From: Rhodobacter sp. Har01
Lineage (GTDB): Bacteria; Pseudomonadota; Alphaproteobacteria; Rhodobacterales; Rhodobacteraceae
NCBI RefSeq assembly: GCF_020564565.1
Contig: NZ_JAJCTD010000005.1
Coordinates: forward strand, 186,001 to 250,000
Length of the DNA stretch: 64,000 nt
Reading direction: 5' to 3'
Shown here: one piece after another, positions 1 through 9,885 of the stretch
How the letters are laid out: each line of letters opens with the position of its first letter
How positions within the stretch are numbered: position 1 is the stretch's first letter
Notes under the pieces: model-generated
Seen by the model: the letters and a program-made list of their open reading frames with translations, nothing else
The model's database searches: none
Told to the model about the DNA's origin: nothing
Made by a program: the position numbers and the translations under genes

Positions 1-762
1 CGGGCGCAGGACGCGGCCGTGGCCGCCCGGCCCTATGCCGAGCGGATGACGGCGGTGATTGCCTCGCTGGCCAACGGGCAGGGCGCCAACGCGCCGAAGC
101 TTCTGGCCGGCAACGGTCGCGAGCAGGTGCATCTCCTGGTGGTGATGACCTCCGAGCGCGGCCTGTGCGGCGGCTTCAACTCGACCATCGTCCGGCTGGC
201 CCGGGCGCGGGCCAACGAGTTGGTGACGCAGGGCAAGACGGTGAAGATCCTGACCGTCGGCAAGAAGGGCCGCGAGCAGTTGAAGCGCGACTGGTCGAAC
301 GCCTTTGTCGGCCATGTCGACCTGAGTGAGGTCAAGCGCCTTGGATATTCCAACGCGCAGGGCATCGCCCGGGAAGTCCTGGCCGCCTTCGAAGCCGGCG
401 AGGCCGACGTGGTGACGATCTTCTACAACCGCTTCCAGTCGGTGATCAGCCAGATTCCGACCATGCAGCAGGTGATCCCGGCCAAGTTCGAGGCCACCGC
501 GGCGAACGCCAGCTATGACTACGAACCCGGCGAAGAGGCCATCCTGGCCGATCTTCTGCCGCGGGGCGTGGCCACGCAGATCTTTACCGCGCTTCTGGAA
601 AACGGCGCCAGCGAGCAGGGCGCGCGGATGTCCGCCATGGACAACGCCACCCGCAACGCCGGCGACATGATCAACAAGCTGACGATCCAGTACAACCGGA
701 GCCGTCAGGCGTCGATCACCAAGGAACTCATCGAAATCATTTCGGGCGCCGAGGCGCTCTGA
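1..762 (+). CDS. atpG: ATP synthase F1 subunit gamma (5' end outside window)
   Basis: Central rotor shaft of the F1 sector of ATP synthase, which turns inside the alpha3beta3 ring and couples it to the c-ring. The reading frame is open from base 1 to the TGA at 760-762, giving 253 codons. The family is about 290 residues long, so roughly the first 35-40 residues lie to the left of the window. The family C-terminal signature ([12 protein letters not shown], followed by [13 protein letters not shown]) and the GLCGGFN motif are intact. atpD begins 21 bases after the stop and atpC follows, the usual atpHAGDC order. The subunit acts at the cytoplasmic face of the inner membrane. Confidence 0.97.
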   Translation, partial: RAQDAAVAARPYAERMTAVIASLANGQGANAPKLLAGNGREQVHLLVVMTSERGLCGGFNSTIVRLARARANELVTQGKTVKILTVGKKGREQLKRDWSNAFVGHVDLSEVKRLGYSNAQGIAREVLAAFEAGEADVVTIFYNRFQSVISQIPTMQQVIPAKFEATAANASYDYEPGEEAILADLLPRGVATQIFTALLENGASEQGARMSAMDNATRNAGDMINKLTIQYNRSRQASITKELIEIISGAEAL

Positions 763-2232
<1,470 letters not shown>

Positions 2233-2287
2233 TCGGGTATCGGCGCCGGACGGACCCCGCCCGGCGCCCCATCGCCAAGGAGACATC

Positions 2288-2680
2288 ATGGCCGAAACCA
2301 TGCAATTCGACCTCGTCGCCCCCGAGCGCCGCATCGCGTCGGAACGCGCCACGCAGGTCCAGATCCCCGGCTTCGAGGGCGATCTGACCGCGATGCCCGA
2401 CCATGCGCCGCTGATCACCACCCTGCGCCCCGGCATCCTGCGCTCGGTCTCGGCCGAGGGAACCAAGTCCTACCTGGTGACCGGCGGCTTCGCCGAGATC
2501 AACCTCGCCGGCGTCTCGGTCCTTGCCGAGCAGGCGATCCCACTGGAAGAGCTGAATGCCAAGCTGATGGACCAGCTGGTTGCCGATGCCTCCGAGGCAA
2601 CGGCGGTGGCGGTGGACAAGGACAGCGCCGACAAGGCGATGGCCGATCTGCTGGCGGTAAAGGCTGCGGCCGGGTTCTGA
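2288..2680 (+). CDS. atpC: ATP synthase F1 subunit epsilon
   Basis: Epsilon subunit of F1, which joins gamma to the c-ring and restrains ATP hydrolysis. It has 130 residues. The N-terminal beta-sandwich is recognisable (FDLVAPERRI, then GFEGDLTAMPDHAPLITTLRPG), and a short Ala-rich C-terminal helical tail follows. A clear ribosome-binding site, AAGGAGA, lies about 7 bases before the ATG. It is the last gene of the atp operon, 55 bases after atpD. Confidence 0.98.
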   Translation: MAETMQFDLVAPERRIASERATQVQIPGFEGDLTAMPDHAPLITTLRPGILRSVSAEGTKSYLVTGGFAEINLAGVSVLAEQAIPLEELNAKLMDQLVADASEATAVAVDKDSADKAMADLLAVKAAAGF

Positions 2681-2981
2681 GACGGCCAGGATTGCACGGA
2701 TGCAAACTCGGGCGTGCCGGATACACCGTCGCGCCCGTTGCGTCTTGCGGCTGCCGCGGCGTGTCGAAACCAGACCGCGCGTGCAGGTCGGGCCGGCGGC
2801 CGGTAGCACCCTTGCGCGCTGGCCGGCATGGCTGCATGCACGACCGGCGCCGCCTTGCCTTTCCCCCATCGGTGCCCTCATGTTCGCGTGAATGGGGCAG
2901 GCCGCGCCGAAAGTCCGCGGATTTGGTCCAATTTTGACCGAAATTTCCGAATACGGCCTCGGCAGTCCTGGGAAGTGTGTG
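2681..2981. other. intergenic gap, no gene recognised
   Basis: This 301-base gap separates atpC from the H-type lectin gene. No ORF here has convincing coding character, and no strong T-tailed terminator was found after atpC. The last 60 bases are relatively AT-rich (around 2925-2960, TTTTGACCGAAATTTCC) and may hold the promoter of the next gene, but I cannot assign -35 and -10 boxes with correct spacing. Confidence 0.5.
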
Positions 2982-3329
2982 ATGAAGCGATTTAGGTCCA
3001 GCGTCGGCGTCCTGCAAGGCACGAAGGTTCTGTTCTCGGACTTTGCCGACGGCGGCCAGATGTGGACGGGGCATGGCCCGCGCGAATGCCGCGTGGCCGT
3101 CAGCTTTGCCGAAGCCTTCGCGCAGGTGCCGGCGGTGACGGTGGGCCTGACGATGTGGGACATGGACCACAAGACGAATTCGCGCGTGGACCTGACGGCC
3201 GAGGATGTCACCGTCAAGGGCTTCAAGCTGGTGTTCAAGACCTGGGGCGACACCCGCATCGCCCGGGTGCGCGCCGACTGGATGGCCATCGGCACTGTCC
3301 GCGACGATGACGACTGGGAAGTCGACTAG
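2982..3329 (+). CDS. H-type lectin domain protein
   Basis: A 115-residue protein that is almost wholly one H-type lectin domain (the Helix pomatia agglutinin-like fold). Seen: the repeating pattern QGTKVLFSDF, GGQMWTGHGPRE, VTVGLTMWDMD and a final RVRADWMAIG, all typical of that family. It has no signal peptide or membrane segment, so the product should be cytoplasmic unless exported otherwise. The frame is open upstream to 2892, but MKRFRSSVGVLQG at 2982 is preferred because homology to the domain begins there. Sugar binding is the known property of the family; the role in this cell is unknown. It is separated from atpC by 301 bases and need not be co-transcribed with it. Confidence 0.8.
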   Translation: MKRFRSSVGVLQGTKVLFSDFADGGQMWTGHGPRECRVAVSFAEAFAQVPAVTVGLTMWDMDHKTNSRVDLTAEDVTVKGFKLVFKTWGDTRIARVRADWMAIGTVRDDDDWEVD

Positions 3330-3401
3330 CGCGGCGTCAGACGGCAGACGCCTCCGCAGGCCAAAGGCCGAACGCCCTCGCGGCGGCGGGGCATCGGCCG
3401 A

Positions 3402-4850
3402 TCAGAACCGGTAGGCCAGCCGCAGCCCGCCCCAGTGCTGGCCGTTGACGAAAATCGGCGCCGAGACGTCCTTCATCATCGCGAATTCGCCCCCGCCCAT
3501 GTCGCGCCGGTAGATCTGCATCAGGAACGGCGCGGTCGAGCGTCCGGCGGCCAGGCCGACCCGGTCGTCGAAGAGGCGCCGGTTGCGGCTGTTGGCGGCG
3601 TTCCAGACCGGATCGGCGCCCTGCGGAGCCGAGAACTTGCGGTTGTGGGTGGGCAGATAGCCGTTGCGATCCACCGCGGCGCAGAAGGCCACCCGCGGGT
3701 CCGCTGCCAGAACCGGCTCTTGCAGGGGCGGGAACAGCCGGTCGGTCAGCGCGGTGAACGGCGCGACCAGCTGCGCCGGGTTGCTGCCCGGAACCGGCCG
3801 GTAGTCGGTCGAGAACAGCGCCGCGCCGGTGATCTCGCCCAGGGCCAGCGCGCGTTCCAGGGCACGACCCAGGTCGCCGGCCCGCTGCATCACCATGTCG
3901 ATCAGCGGCCGGTCGGCACTGGCCCCGCCCAGGGCGAAGACATGCTGGACCATCCCCTCGCCCAGCCGAATCAGCCGCGACACCCGCTGGCGGGCATCGT
4001 TCACCAGGCCGGCCTGGGTGGTGACACCATCGTGCAACGCGCGGAAGGTCGGGCCGAAGCCCTGCATCACCGACCGCATCTTCGCCGCCTCGCCCGCCAT
4101 CGTGTCCAATTCGCCGCCGGCCTCTGCGGCCTGGGTGCCGATGGTCTTCAGCGCCGCCTCGGCCGAGGCCAGGTCGGCCAGCCCGGCCTTGGCATTGGCG
4201 GCCACGCTCTGCGCCTCGGCGCGCAGCGCGCCGATCTCGGCCGCCAGCGAAGCCACCGTCCCGGAAATCACCTGTGCCGCCTCGGCGGTCTGCGCCGACA
4301 GCGTGTTCACCGCATCGGCCACCACGGCGAATCCGCGACCGGCCTGGCCCGCGCGGGCTGCCTCGATCTTGGCGTTGATGGCCAGCATGCTGACCTCGCG
4401 CGCGATGTCCAGGATGCGGGCATTCGAGGCCTGTGCGGCCTGCATCGCGGTATCAATCCGGCCCAGGTGCCCGCCCACCCCGCCGACCCAGCCCATCACC
4501 TGCTGGCTGGATTGCACCGCCTGTGCCAGTTGCGCAGTCGAGGTGCCAAGCACGTCGAACAGCCCCCGCATCACCGCCGAAAGCCGATCGGTCGCCTCGA
4601 CCATCGAGGTGCTGGCCCGGGTCACGCCCCGGGTGCTGCCGCTGGCTTCGGTCAGCCGATCCAGCTGCTGGCGCGCGGCACTTTCCACCCCTTCCAGGAA
4701 GCCCGCGACATCGACGATGTCATGGCCCAGCCGCATCGAGGCGCTGGCCATTTCGTCGGTGATCTGGTCCACCGTGCGCCGCAGCGGATGGTCACGCGGC
4801 GGCAGGGGAACCTGCGACGGAAAGTCGGGCCTGGGCAGAGGAGAAGCCAT
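3402..4850 (-). CDS. soluble methyl-accepting chemotaxis-type signalling protein
   Basis: A 482-residue protein with an MCP signalling domain but no transmembrane helix or signal peptide, so it should be cytoplasmic. The conserved hairpin tip is at residues about 150-180 (EVSMLAINAKIEAARAGQ, then GRGFAVVADAV), which would contact CheA/CheW. It is flanked by long Ala/Gln-rich coiled coil. The C-terminal part (about 330-482, with YLPTHN, NSRNRRLFDD and QHWGGLRLAY) resembles the Cache-like module found at the C-terminus of some MCPs and is the likely input domain. No other chemotaxis gene is nearby. The ligand is unknown. Confidence 0.8.
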   Translation of the reverse strand: MASPLPRPDFPSQVPLPPRDHPLRRTVDQITDEMASASMRLGHDIVDVAGFLEGVESAARQQLDRLTEASGSTRGVTRASTSMVEATDRLSAVMRGLFDVLGTSTAQLAQAVQSSQQVMGWVGGVGGHLGRIDTAMQAAQASNARILDIAREVSMLAINAKIEAARAGQAGRGFAVVADAVNTLSAQTAEAAQVISGTVASLAAEIGALRAEAQSVAANAKAGLADLASAEAALKTIGTQAAEAGGELDTMAGEAAKMRSVMQGFGPTFRALHDGVTTQAGLVNDARQRVSRLIRLGEGMVQHVFALGGASADRPLIDMVMQRAGDLGRALERALALGEITGAALFSTDYRPVPGSNPAQLVAPFTALTDRLFPPLQEPVLAADPRVAFCAAVDRNGYLPTHNRKFSAPQGADPVWNAANSRNRRLFDDRVGLAAGRSTAPFLMQIYRRDMGGGEFAMMKDVSAPIFVNGQHWGGLRLAYRF

Positions 4851-4922
4851 GCGGGTGCCGGATCGGGGAAGGGTTCCGCGCCACCTTGCCCGACGCCCGT
4901 TTCCGCCCGGTTAACGGCTGCC

Positions 4923-5942
4923 TCAGCTGCGCGGGTACAGGCCTTCGTAGATTGGCGTCAGGGTCTCGGTCTCGAACAGCGACGACACCGACATGCCGCC
5001 CCAGATGTTCAGGATCGCCTGGGCAAACATCGGTGCAGTGGGCACGATGCGGATGTTGTGGGCGGCCTGGACCTTGTCGCCCTGCTCGATCGAGTCGGTG
5101 ATGACCAGGCTTTTCAGCACCGAGTTCGAAATCCGCTCGACCGCCGTGCCGGACATCACGCCGTGGGTGGTATAGGCGTGAACCTCGGTCGCACCGGCCT
5201 CGATCAGCACTTCGGCCGCCTTGCAGAGCGTGCCCCCGGTATCGCACATGTCGTCGACGATGATGCAGGTCTGCCCGGTCACATCGCCGATGACGGTCAT
5301 TTCCGAGACTTCGCCGGCCTTCTCGCGGCGCTTGTCGACAATGGCCAGCGGCGCGTTGATCCGCTTGGCCAGTTCGCGCGCCCGTGCCACGCCGCCGACG
5401 TCGGGCGAGACCACGGTGATCTGGCCAAGCTGACTTTTCAGGTTGTGCTCGATGTCCAGCGCGAAGATCGGGCTGGCATAGAGGTTGTCCACCGGAATGT
5501 CGAAGAAGCCCTGAATCTGGGCGGCGTGCAGGTCCAGCGTCAGGACGCGGTCCACGCCGGCCTGGGTGATCAGGTTTGCCACCAGCTTGGCACTGATCGG
5601 CGTGCGGGCCTTGGCGCGGCGGTCCTGGCGGGCATAGCCGAAGTAGGGGATCACCGCAGTGATGCGGCTGGCCGAGGACCGGCGCAGCGCATCGACCATG
5701 ATCAGGAGTTCCATCAGGTTGTCGTTGGCCGGGTTCGACGTGGGCTGGATGACATACATGTCCTCGCCGCGGACGTTCTCGAACACCTCGACGAAGATTT
5801 CCTGGTCGTTGAAGCGTTCGATCCGCGCCTCGACCAGGTTGATCGACATTCCCCGGTGCATCGACATCCGCCGCGCGATCGACTTGGCGAGGCTGAGGTT
5901 GGCATTGCCGGAGATAAGCTTCGGCTCGGTGATCGCGGGCAT
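4923..5942 (-). CDS. prs: ribose-phosphate pyrophosphokinase (PRPP synthase)
   Basis: Makes phosphoribosyl pyrophosphate from ribose 5-phosphate and ATP, the precursor for purines, pyrimidines, histidine, tryptophan and NAD. From the ATG at 5942 it has 339 residues. The PRPP-binding loop [11 protein letters not shown] lies at about residues 228-240, and the flexible loop YARQDRR near 100-108. The frame stays open upstream to 5990, but the family N-terminus ([12 protein letters not shown]) begins just after MPAITEP, so 5942 is chosen. It is a single-gene unit, tail to tail with nothing obvious. Confidence 0.97.
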   Translation of the reverse strand: MPAITEPKLISGNANLSLAKSIARRMSMHRGMSINLVEARIERFNDQEIFVEVFENVRGEDMYVIQPTSNPANDNLMELLIMVDALRRSSASRITAVIPYFGYARQDRRAKARTPISAKLVANLITQAGVDRVLTLDLHAAQIQGFFDIPVDNLYASPIFALDIEHNLKSQLGQITVVSPDVGGVARARELAKRINAPLAIVDKRREKAGEVSEMTVIGDVTGQTCIIVDDMCDTGGTLCKAAEVLIEAGATEVHAYTTHGVMSGTAVERISNSVLKSLVITDSIEQGDKVQAAHNIRIVPTAPMFAQAILNIWGGMSVSSLFETETLTPIYEGLYPRS

Positions 5943-6050
5943 GTGGCTGGCTCCGGGTGGCAGCGGAATCGTCTGCGCGCGGCATAGCACCGGGGCCGCC
6001 CGGGCGCAAAGGGGCGGCGATGCATCAGATGCCCGGGCGTGGCGGATCGG

Positions 6051-7076
6051 TCAGCCGAAGGCGGCGAGGAAGCGGTCGATCTCGGCCTCGGTCGTGCTCC
6101 AGCTGGTGACCAGCCGGGCGGCTTCGCGGCCGGCTGGCGCCGGCATCTGGTAATACACGGCGCCGGCGGCCTGCAGGCGGGCATGGGTGCCGGCCGGCCA
6201 GTCGGGGAACATCATGTTGGCCTGGACCGGGTGCTGCTGGCGAATGCCGGGCGTTCGGGCCAAGCCTTCGGCCAGGCGGGTGGCCATGGCGTTGGCCTGT
6301 GCGGCCAGCCGCAGCCACAGGCCGTTCTCCAGATAGGCGGCCATCTGGGCGGCAAGGAAGCGGTGCTTCGAGGCGAGGTGCCCGCCGCGCTTGCGCCGCA
6401 ACTCGAATTCCCAGGCCTTTGCCGGGTCGAAGAACACCACCGCCTCGACCCCCAGGCAGCCGTTCTTGGTGCCGCCAAAGGACAGCAGGTCGATGCCGGC
6501 TTTCCACGTCATCTCGGCGGGGGTGGCGCCGGTGGCGACCAGGGCGTTGGCAAAGCGCGCGCCGTCCAGGTGGCTGGGCAGGCCAAATGCACTGGCCTCG
6601 GCCGTCAGCGCGGCGATCTCGGCGGGGGTGTAGGTGGTGCCCGCCTCGGTGACGGTGGTGATCGACACCGCGCCGCGCTGCACGCCATGCACGCTGGTTC
6701 CGGTGCGCGCGATGGCGTCGCGCAGGGCCGGCAGCGTCATCTTGCCGTGGTCGCCGTCCACCAGCACCAGCTTGCCGCCGCCGGAATAGAACTCTGGCGC
6801 GCCGCATTCGTCTTCGGCGATGTGCGCGTGGGTGTGGCAGAACACGGCCCCCCAGGGCGGGCAGACGGTGGCCAGCGCCAAGGCATTCGCCGCGGTGCCG
6901 GTGGCAACCAGGCAGACCGCGGCCTGTGGTGCCTCAAGCACCTCGCGGACGGCATCGCAGGCGCGCGCCGTCAGCGCGTCGTTGCCGTAGCCGCGGGCGT
7001 AGGCGTCGTTGGCAGCGGACAGGGCGGCCATGATCTCGGGCGCCGCGCCCGAGCCGTTGTCAGAGGCGAAGAACAT
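6051..7076 (-). CDS. ltaE: low-specificity L-threonine aldolase family protein
   Basis: PLP enzyme of the beta-eliminating lyase family that splits L-threonine or L-allo-threonine to glycine and acetaldehyde. It has 341 residues. The N-terminal motif FFASDNGSGAAPEIM and the PLP-lysine motif SFGGTKNG (Lys near residue 203) are present. Its ATG overlaps the stop of the YcgN gene by one base (TGATG), so the two are translationally coupled. The frame stays open to 7307, but that extension only overlaps the upstream gene and is not family sequence. Related enzymes can act on other beta-hydroxy amino acids; the substrate preference cannot be read here. Confidence 0.9.
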   Translation of the reverse strand: MFFASDNGSGAAPEIMAALSAANDAYARGYGNDALTARACDAVREVLEAPQAAVCLVATGTAANALALATVCPPWGAVFCHTHAHIAEDECGAPEFYSGGGKLVLVDGDHGKMTLPALRDAIARTGTSVHGVQRGAVSITTVTEAGTTYTPAEIAALTAEASAFGLPSHLDGARFANALVATGATPAEMTWKAGIDLLSFGGTKNGCLGVEAVVFFDPAKAWEFELRRKRGGHLASKHRFLAAQMAAYLENGLWLRLAAQANAMATRLAEGLARTPGIRQQHPVQANMMFPDWPAGTHARLQAAGAVYYQMPAPAGREAARLVTSWSTTEAEIDRFLAAFG

Positions 7077-7528
7077 CAGGGGGCTTCCTCGATGAGGTGA
7101 TCTTCCCAGTCGTCCTCGGCCACCTCTTGCTCGCTCAGCGTGCGGCCGCGGATCGAGTTGCCCGAGGTGTGCGGGCTTTCCGGGTCTCCGGTGACCAGGG
7201 GGTGCCAGTCGGGCAGGGGCTCGCCCAGCCAGAGCAGCTTGTAGGCGCAGGTTGCGGGCATCCAGTAGGCGACGCGGGGCAGGGATTTGGGCGTCAGCAC
7301 CACGCATTCCGGGACGTGGCGCTTGCGGTTGGGGTAATCGGCGCAGCGGCAGGTGGCATCGTCGAACAGCCGGCAGGCGATGCGGGTGTAAAGCACCTCG
7401 CCGGTGTCCTCGAACTCAAGCTTGTTCAGACAGCATTTGCCGCAGCCGTCACACAACGCCTCCCACTCGGCGGCGGTCAGATTCTTCAGCGGGACGGTTT
7501 CCCAGAACCGGGGGCGGAGCGTTTCCAT
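7076..7528 (-). CDS. YcgN family cysteine-cluster protein
   Basis: A member of the YcgN/UPF0260 family of unknown function. It has 150 residues from the ATG at 7528; a TTG three codons upstream is an alternative. The signature is a dense set of cysteines: CDGCGKCC near residues 28-36, followed by CRLFDDATCRCADY and PECV, which suggest metal or Fe-S binding (inference). The acidic C-terminal tail ends in EDDWEDHLIEEAP. It is the first gene of a two-gene unit with the threonine aldolase, joined by a TGATG overlap. Confidence 0.88.
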   Translation of the reverse strand: METLRPRFWETVPLKNLTAAEWEALCDGCGKCCLNKLEFEDTGEVLYTRIACRLFDDATCRCADYPNRKRHVPECVVLTPKSLPRVAYWMPATCAYKLLWLGEPLPDWHPLVTGDPESPHTSGNSIRGRTLSEQEVAEDDWEDHLIEEAP

Positions 7529-7576
7529 GCGCTGCAAGGTGCGGTATGCGGCAGGCGAAGGGAAGGGGCGCGGAGT

Positions 7577-7624
7577 CGATTTCCGAAGCCGGAAATCGGC
7601 GACGGAATTCGAGTTCGAATTCCG
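7577..7624. repeat. double-hairpin repeat, copy A
   Basis: Two adjacent perfect hairpins. The first has 9-bp arms CGATTTCCG/CGGAAATCG around AAGC (7577-7598). The second has 10-bp arms CGGAATTCGA/TCGAATTCCG around GT (7603-7624). The same arrangement recurs at 18250-18297 and 22780-22827, and in diverged form at 8293-8335. This copy lies between the stop of the acetyltransferase gene and the start of the YcgN gene. It has no T-tract, so a plain intrinsic terminator is unlikely. Confidence 0.85.
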
Positions 7625-7633
7625 GTTCCGGCG

Positions 7634-8218
7634 TCAGGTGTCGAGCGTCAGCCGCATCAGCGGGCGGCCCTCCTTTCGGCAGGCCACCTCAAGGAACCCC
7701 GCCTTGCGGAAGGTCGCCGCCGGGCCGACGAACAGCGGGATCGACTTCGACTGCTTGGCCTTTACCATCGGCGCTGCCTCCAGCAGCCTTGCGCCATTGG
7801 CCCGGGCGAAGGCGATGCCTTCGGCAAGCAAAGCATGCGTCAGGCCGCGCCCACGCCAGGGGCGGCGGAAGAAGAAACAGGTGATGGCCCAGACGGCCGG
7901 GTCATCCGCCGGGGCGTCGGGCAGCGGCGACGACACGCGGCCGGGATTGTTCCATTCCGGCACGTCCGACCGCGGGCCGACCTGCATCCAGCCCACCGCC
8001 TGATCGCCGTCCAGCGCCAGCAGGCCGGGCGGAGGGCCGCGGCGGATGCGATCCAGCGTCAGGGCGCGGCGCTCGTCCCCGGGCATCTTGGACCAGGCTT
8101 TTGCCGGCACCCGGAAGATCGTGCACCAGCAGCCGGCGCAAGCCCCTTGCGGGCCGAAAAGACCGACGAATTCGGGGATCAGGTCCGGGGTCAACGGCAG
8201 GATGCGGGGGGAATCCAT
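7634..8218 (-). CDS. GNAT family N-acetyltransferase
   Basis: A 194-residue GNAT-fold protein. The acetyl-CoA pyrophosphate-binding loop RRPWRGRGLTHALL is seen near residues 118-131, preceded by the beta-strand AVWAITCFFF and followed by an AFARANGARLLEA-type helix and strand. An unusual cysteine group, CAGCWC, sits near residues 27-32. A good ribosome-binding site, CAGGAGGGC, precedes the ATG. It stands between two copies of the double-hairpin repeat. The substrate is unknown. Confidence 0.82.
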   Translation of the reverse strand: MDSPRILPLTPDLIPEFVGLFGPQGACAGCWCTIFRVPAKAWSKMPGDERRALTLDRIRRGPPPGLLALDGDQAVGWMQVGPRSDVPEWNNPGRVSSPLPDAPADDPAVWAITCFFFRRPWRGRGLTHALLAEGIAFARANGARLLEAAPMVKAKQSKSIPLFVGPAATFRKAGFLEVACRKEGRPLMRLTLDT

Positions 8219-8292
8219 GGCGGCCCTCCTGGAAAGATGTTCACACTATGTTCATGTCATGCCGGTCGGTCAACCCGGCCGTTGTCGCAGAT

Positions 8293-8335
8293 GATTTCCG
8301 CGCGGAAGTCGTGCCCGGAATTCGCACGAATTCCG
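8293..8335. repeat. double-hairpin repeat, diverged copy B
   Basis: A degenerate member of the double-hairpin family. The first hairpin, GATTTCC-GCGC-GGAAGTC (8293-8310), has one G.T pair. The second, CGGAATTCG-CA-CGAATTCCG (8316-8335), is perfect. The linker GTGCC matches the GTGCA linker of copies at 18250 and 22780. It lies between the ribF stop and the acetyltransferase start. Confidence 0.7.
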
Positions 8336-8340
8336 TTGCC

Positions 8341-9264
8341 TCAGGCCGCCAGCAGCACGTCGCGGGCGCGGTCGCAATCCGCCTGCATCTGCACGATCAG
8401 TGCCTCCAGCCCGTCGAATTTCATCTCGGGCCGCAGGTAATCGACCAGCGCGACGGAAAGGTGATGGCCGTAAAGGTCACCCTGAAAATCCAGCAGGTAA
8501 GTCTCAAGGTTCGGCGCCTGCCCGCCGAACATCGGCCGCACCCCCAGGGACGCCGCCCCCATGTAGGTGCCCGCCTGCGGCCCCGTCCGCAGGTCGACCT
8601 TCACCGCGTAGACGCCGAAGCGCGGCAGGTGCAATCCGTCCAGCGCCATGTTCGCGGTCGGAAAGCCCAACTCGCGGCCGCGCTTTTCGCCATGGATCAC
8701 CTCGCCTTCGATCCGGTGCCAGTGGCCCAGCATCGCCGCCGCATCGCGCGGTCGCCCCTCGCTCAGCGCGTTGCGGATCGCGGTGGACGACACATCCGTC
8801 TCGCCGTGCCGCAACAGCGGGGCGACGGTGGTGCGGAAGCCATGCGCCAGTCCCAGCCGCTGCAGGTCTTGCGCGGTGCCGGCGCGCCCCTTGCCGAAAC
8901 GGAAATCCTCGCCCACCACCACATGGCTGATCCCCAGGCCCTTCGCCAGCACCCGGGCGGCAAAGTCCTCGGGCGTCAGCCCCGCCAGGACCGAGCCGAA
9001 CTGCAACTGGAACAGATGCGCCACCCCCAGCTTGGCCAGCCGGTTCGCGCGCGCCTCGGCGTTCATCAGGCGGAACGCGGGGGCGGCGGGCGCGAAATAC
9101 TGCCGCGGGTGCGGCTCGAAGGTGATCACCCCCAGCGGCGCCGTCCCGCGCGCCAGATCGATCACCGAGCGGTGCCCCAGATGCACGCCGTCGAAATTGC
9201 CCATGGCGCAGGACGCGCCGCGCGCTGCCGGGTCAAGCCATTGCCAGTCCTGGTGAATTTCCAT
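8341..9264 (-). CDS. ribF: bifunctional riboflavin kinase / FAD synthetase
   Basis: Converts riboflavin to FMN and then to FAD. It has 307 residues. The nucleotidyltransferase N-terminus carries GNFDGVHLGHR (about 22-32) with the usual substrate strand GVITFEPHPRQYF. The C-terminal riboflavin-kinase domain has GEKRGRELGFPTANM and VGVYAV-type sequence. The order of the two domains and the length are normal. It lies 42 bases downstream of the MaoC gene on the same strand and is probably co-transcribed with it. Confidence 0.96.
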   Translation of the reverse strand: MEIHQDWQWLDPAARGASCAMGNFDGVHLGHRSVIDLARGTAPLGVITFEPHPRQYFAPAAPAFRLMNAEARANRLAKLGVAHLFQLQFGSVLAGLTPEDFAARVLAKGLGISHVVVGEDFRFGKGRAGTAQDLQRLGLAHGFRTTVAPLLRHGETDVSSTAIRNALSEGRPRDAAAMLGHWHRIEGEVIHGEKRGRELGFPTANMALDGLHLPRFGVYAVKVDLRTGPQAGTYMGAASLGVRPMFGGQAPNLETYLLDFQGDLYGHHLSVALVDYLRPEMKFDGLEALIVQMQADCDRARDVLLAA

Positions 9265-9306
9265 TGCGGTCCCGGGGTGTGGGGCGGCCCCGGCGGCTGG
9301 GGCGCC

Positions 9307-9762
9307 TCAGTCGAACTTGCGGCTGGGCGCCAGCACCAGCGCCTCGCCCTTCAGCACCACGGTTTTACCCACCGAGGCCCAGGTTTCAAGGGTCACCCGG
9401 CGTTTGGCATGGTCAATCGCCAGCACCTTGACCTCGGCCGTCACCAGATCGCCCGGCCGCACCGGCGCCAGGAACTTGAGGCTCTGGCCCAGATAGACCG
9501 AGCCATGCCCCGGCAGCTGTTCCCCGATCACCGCGGAAATCAGCCCGGCGGTCAGCATGCCATGCGCGATCCGGCCCTCGAAGATGGTGTCCTGGGCATA
9601 GCCTTCGTCCAGATGCACCGGGTTGCGGTCGGTCGAGACCTCTGCGAACAGCTCAATGTCGCGGTCCGTGACCTCTTTGGTCAGGCTGCGGGTCATGCCG
9701 ATTTCCAGATCTTCGATGCAGATCGTGCCGCGGGGCAGATTATGCGTGCTGTCGAGCATCAT
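9307..9762 (-). CDS. MaoC-like (R)-specific enoyl-CoA hydratase
   Basis: A hotdog-fold hydratase of 151 residues. The catalytic motif of the family is visible as DRNPVHLDEGYA with GRIAHGML just after it. PhaJ-type enzymes hydrate trans-2-enoyl-CoA to (R)-3-hydroxyacyl-CoA, feeding polyhydroxyalkanoate synthesis; that substrate is inferred from family only. The second of two adjacent ATGs (9759) is also possible, but the ribosome-binding site AAAAGGA favours 9762. Its own promoter is seen at 9787-9815. Confidence 0.88.
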   Translation of the reverse strand: MMLDSTHNLPRGTICIEDLEIGMTRSLTKEVTDRDIELFAEVSTDRNPVHLDEGYAQDTIFEGRIAHGMLTAGLISAVIGEQLPGHGSVYLGQSLKFLAPVRPGDLVTAEVKVLAIDHAKRRVTLETWASVGKTVVLKGEALVLAPSRKFD

Positions 9763-9786
9763 GCTGAGTCCTTTTCAGGTCGCCAG

Positions 9787-9815
9787 ACCCTAGCAGATGC
9801 TGCGACGCAGCGCAA
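9787..9815 (-). promoter_or_regulatory. candidate housekeeping promoter for the MaoC-ribF unit
   Basis: Read on the minus strand, TTGCGC (9810-9815) and TAGGGT (9787-9792) are separated by exactly 17 bases, with the -10 box 25 bases before the ATG. The -35 box sits in a small inverted repeat GCGCAA-TTCCG-TTGCGC (9810-9826). Confidence 0.55.
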
Positions 9816-9885
9816 TTCCGTTGCGCAAGAAATGTTCCACGGTGCGGGCGATGCCGCAACAAAGTTACCGCTGCGGCGCAGCGTT

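Noticed and set aside
3435..5987. 850-residue open frame on the plus strand across the chemoreceptor and prs genes
   Set aside because: It is the antisense of two well-supported genes in very GC-rich DNA; composition (Arg, Gly, His, Gln rich) is that of shadow frames.
7077..7307. 77-residue N-terminal extension of threonine aldolase
   Set aside because: Overlaps the YcgN gene in another frame, lacks family sequence, and the TGATG overlap at 7074-7078 gives a natural start.
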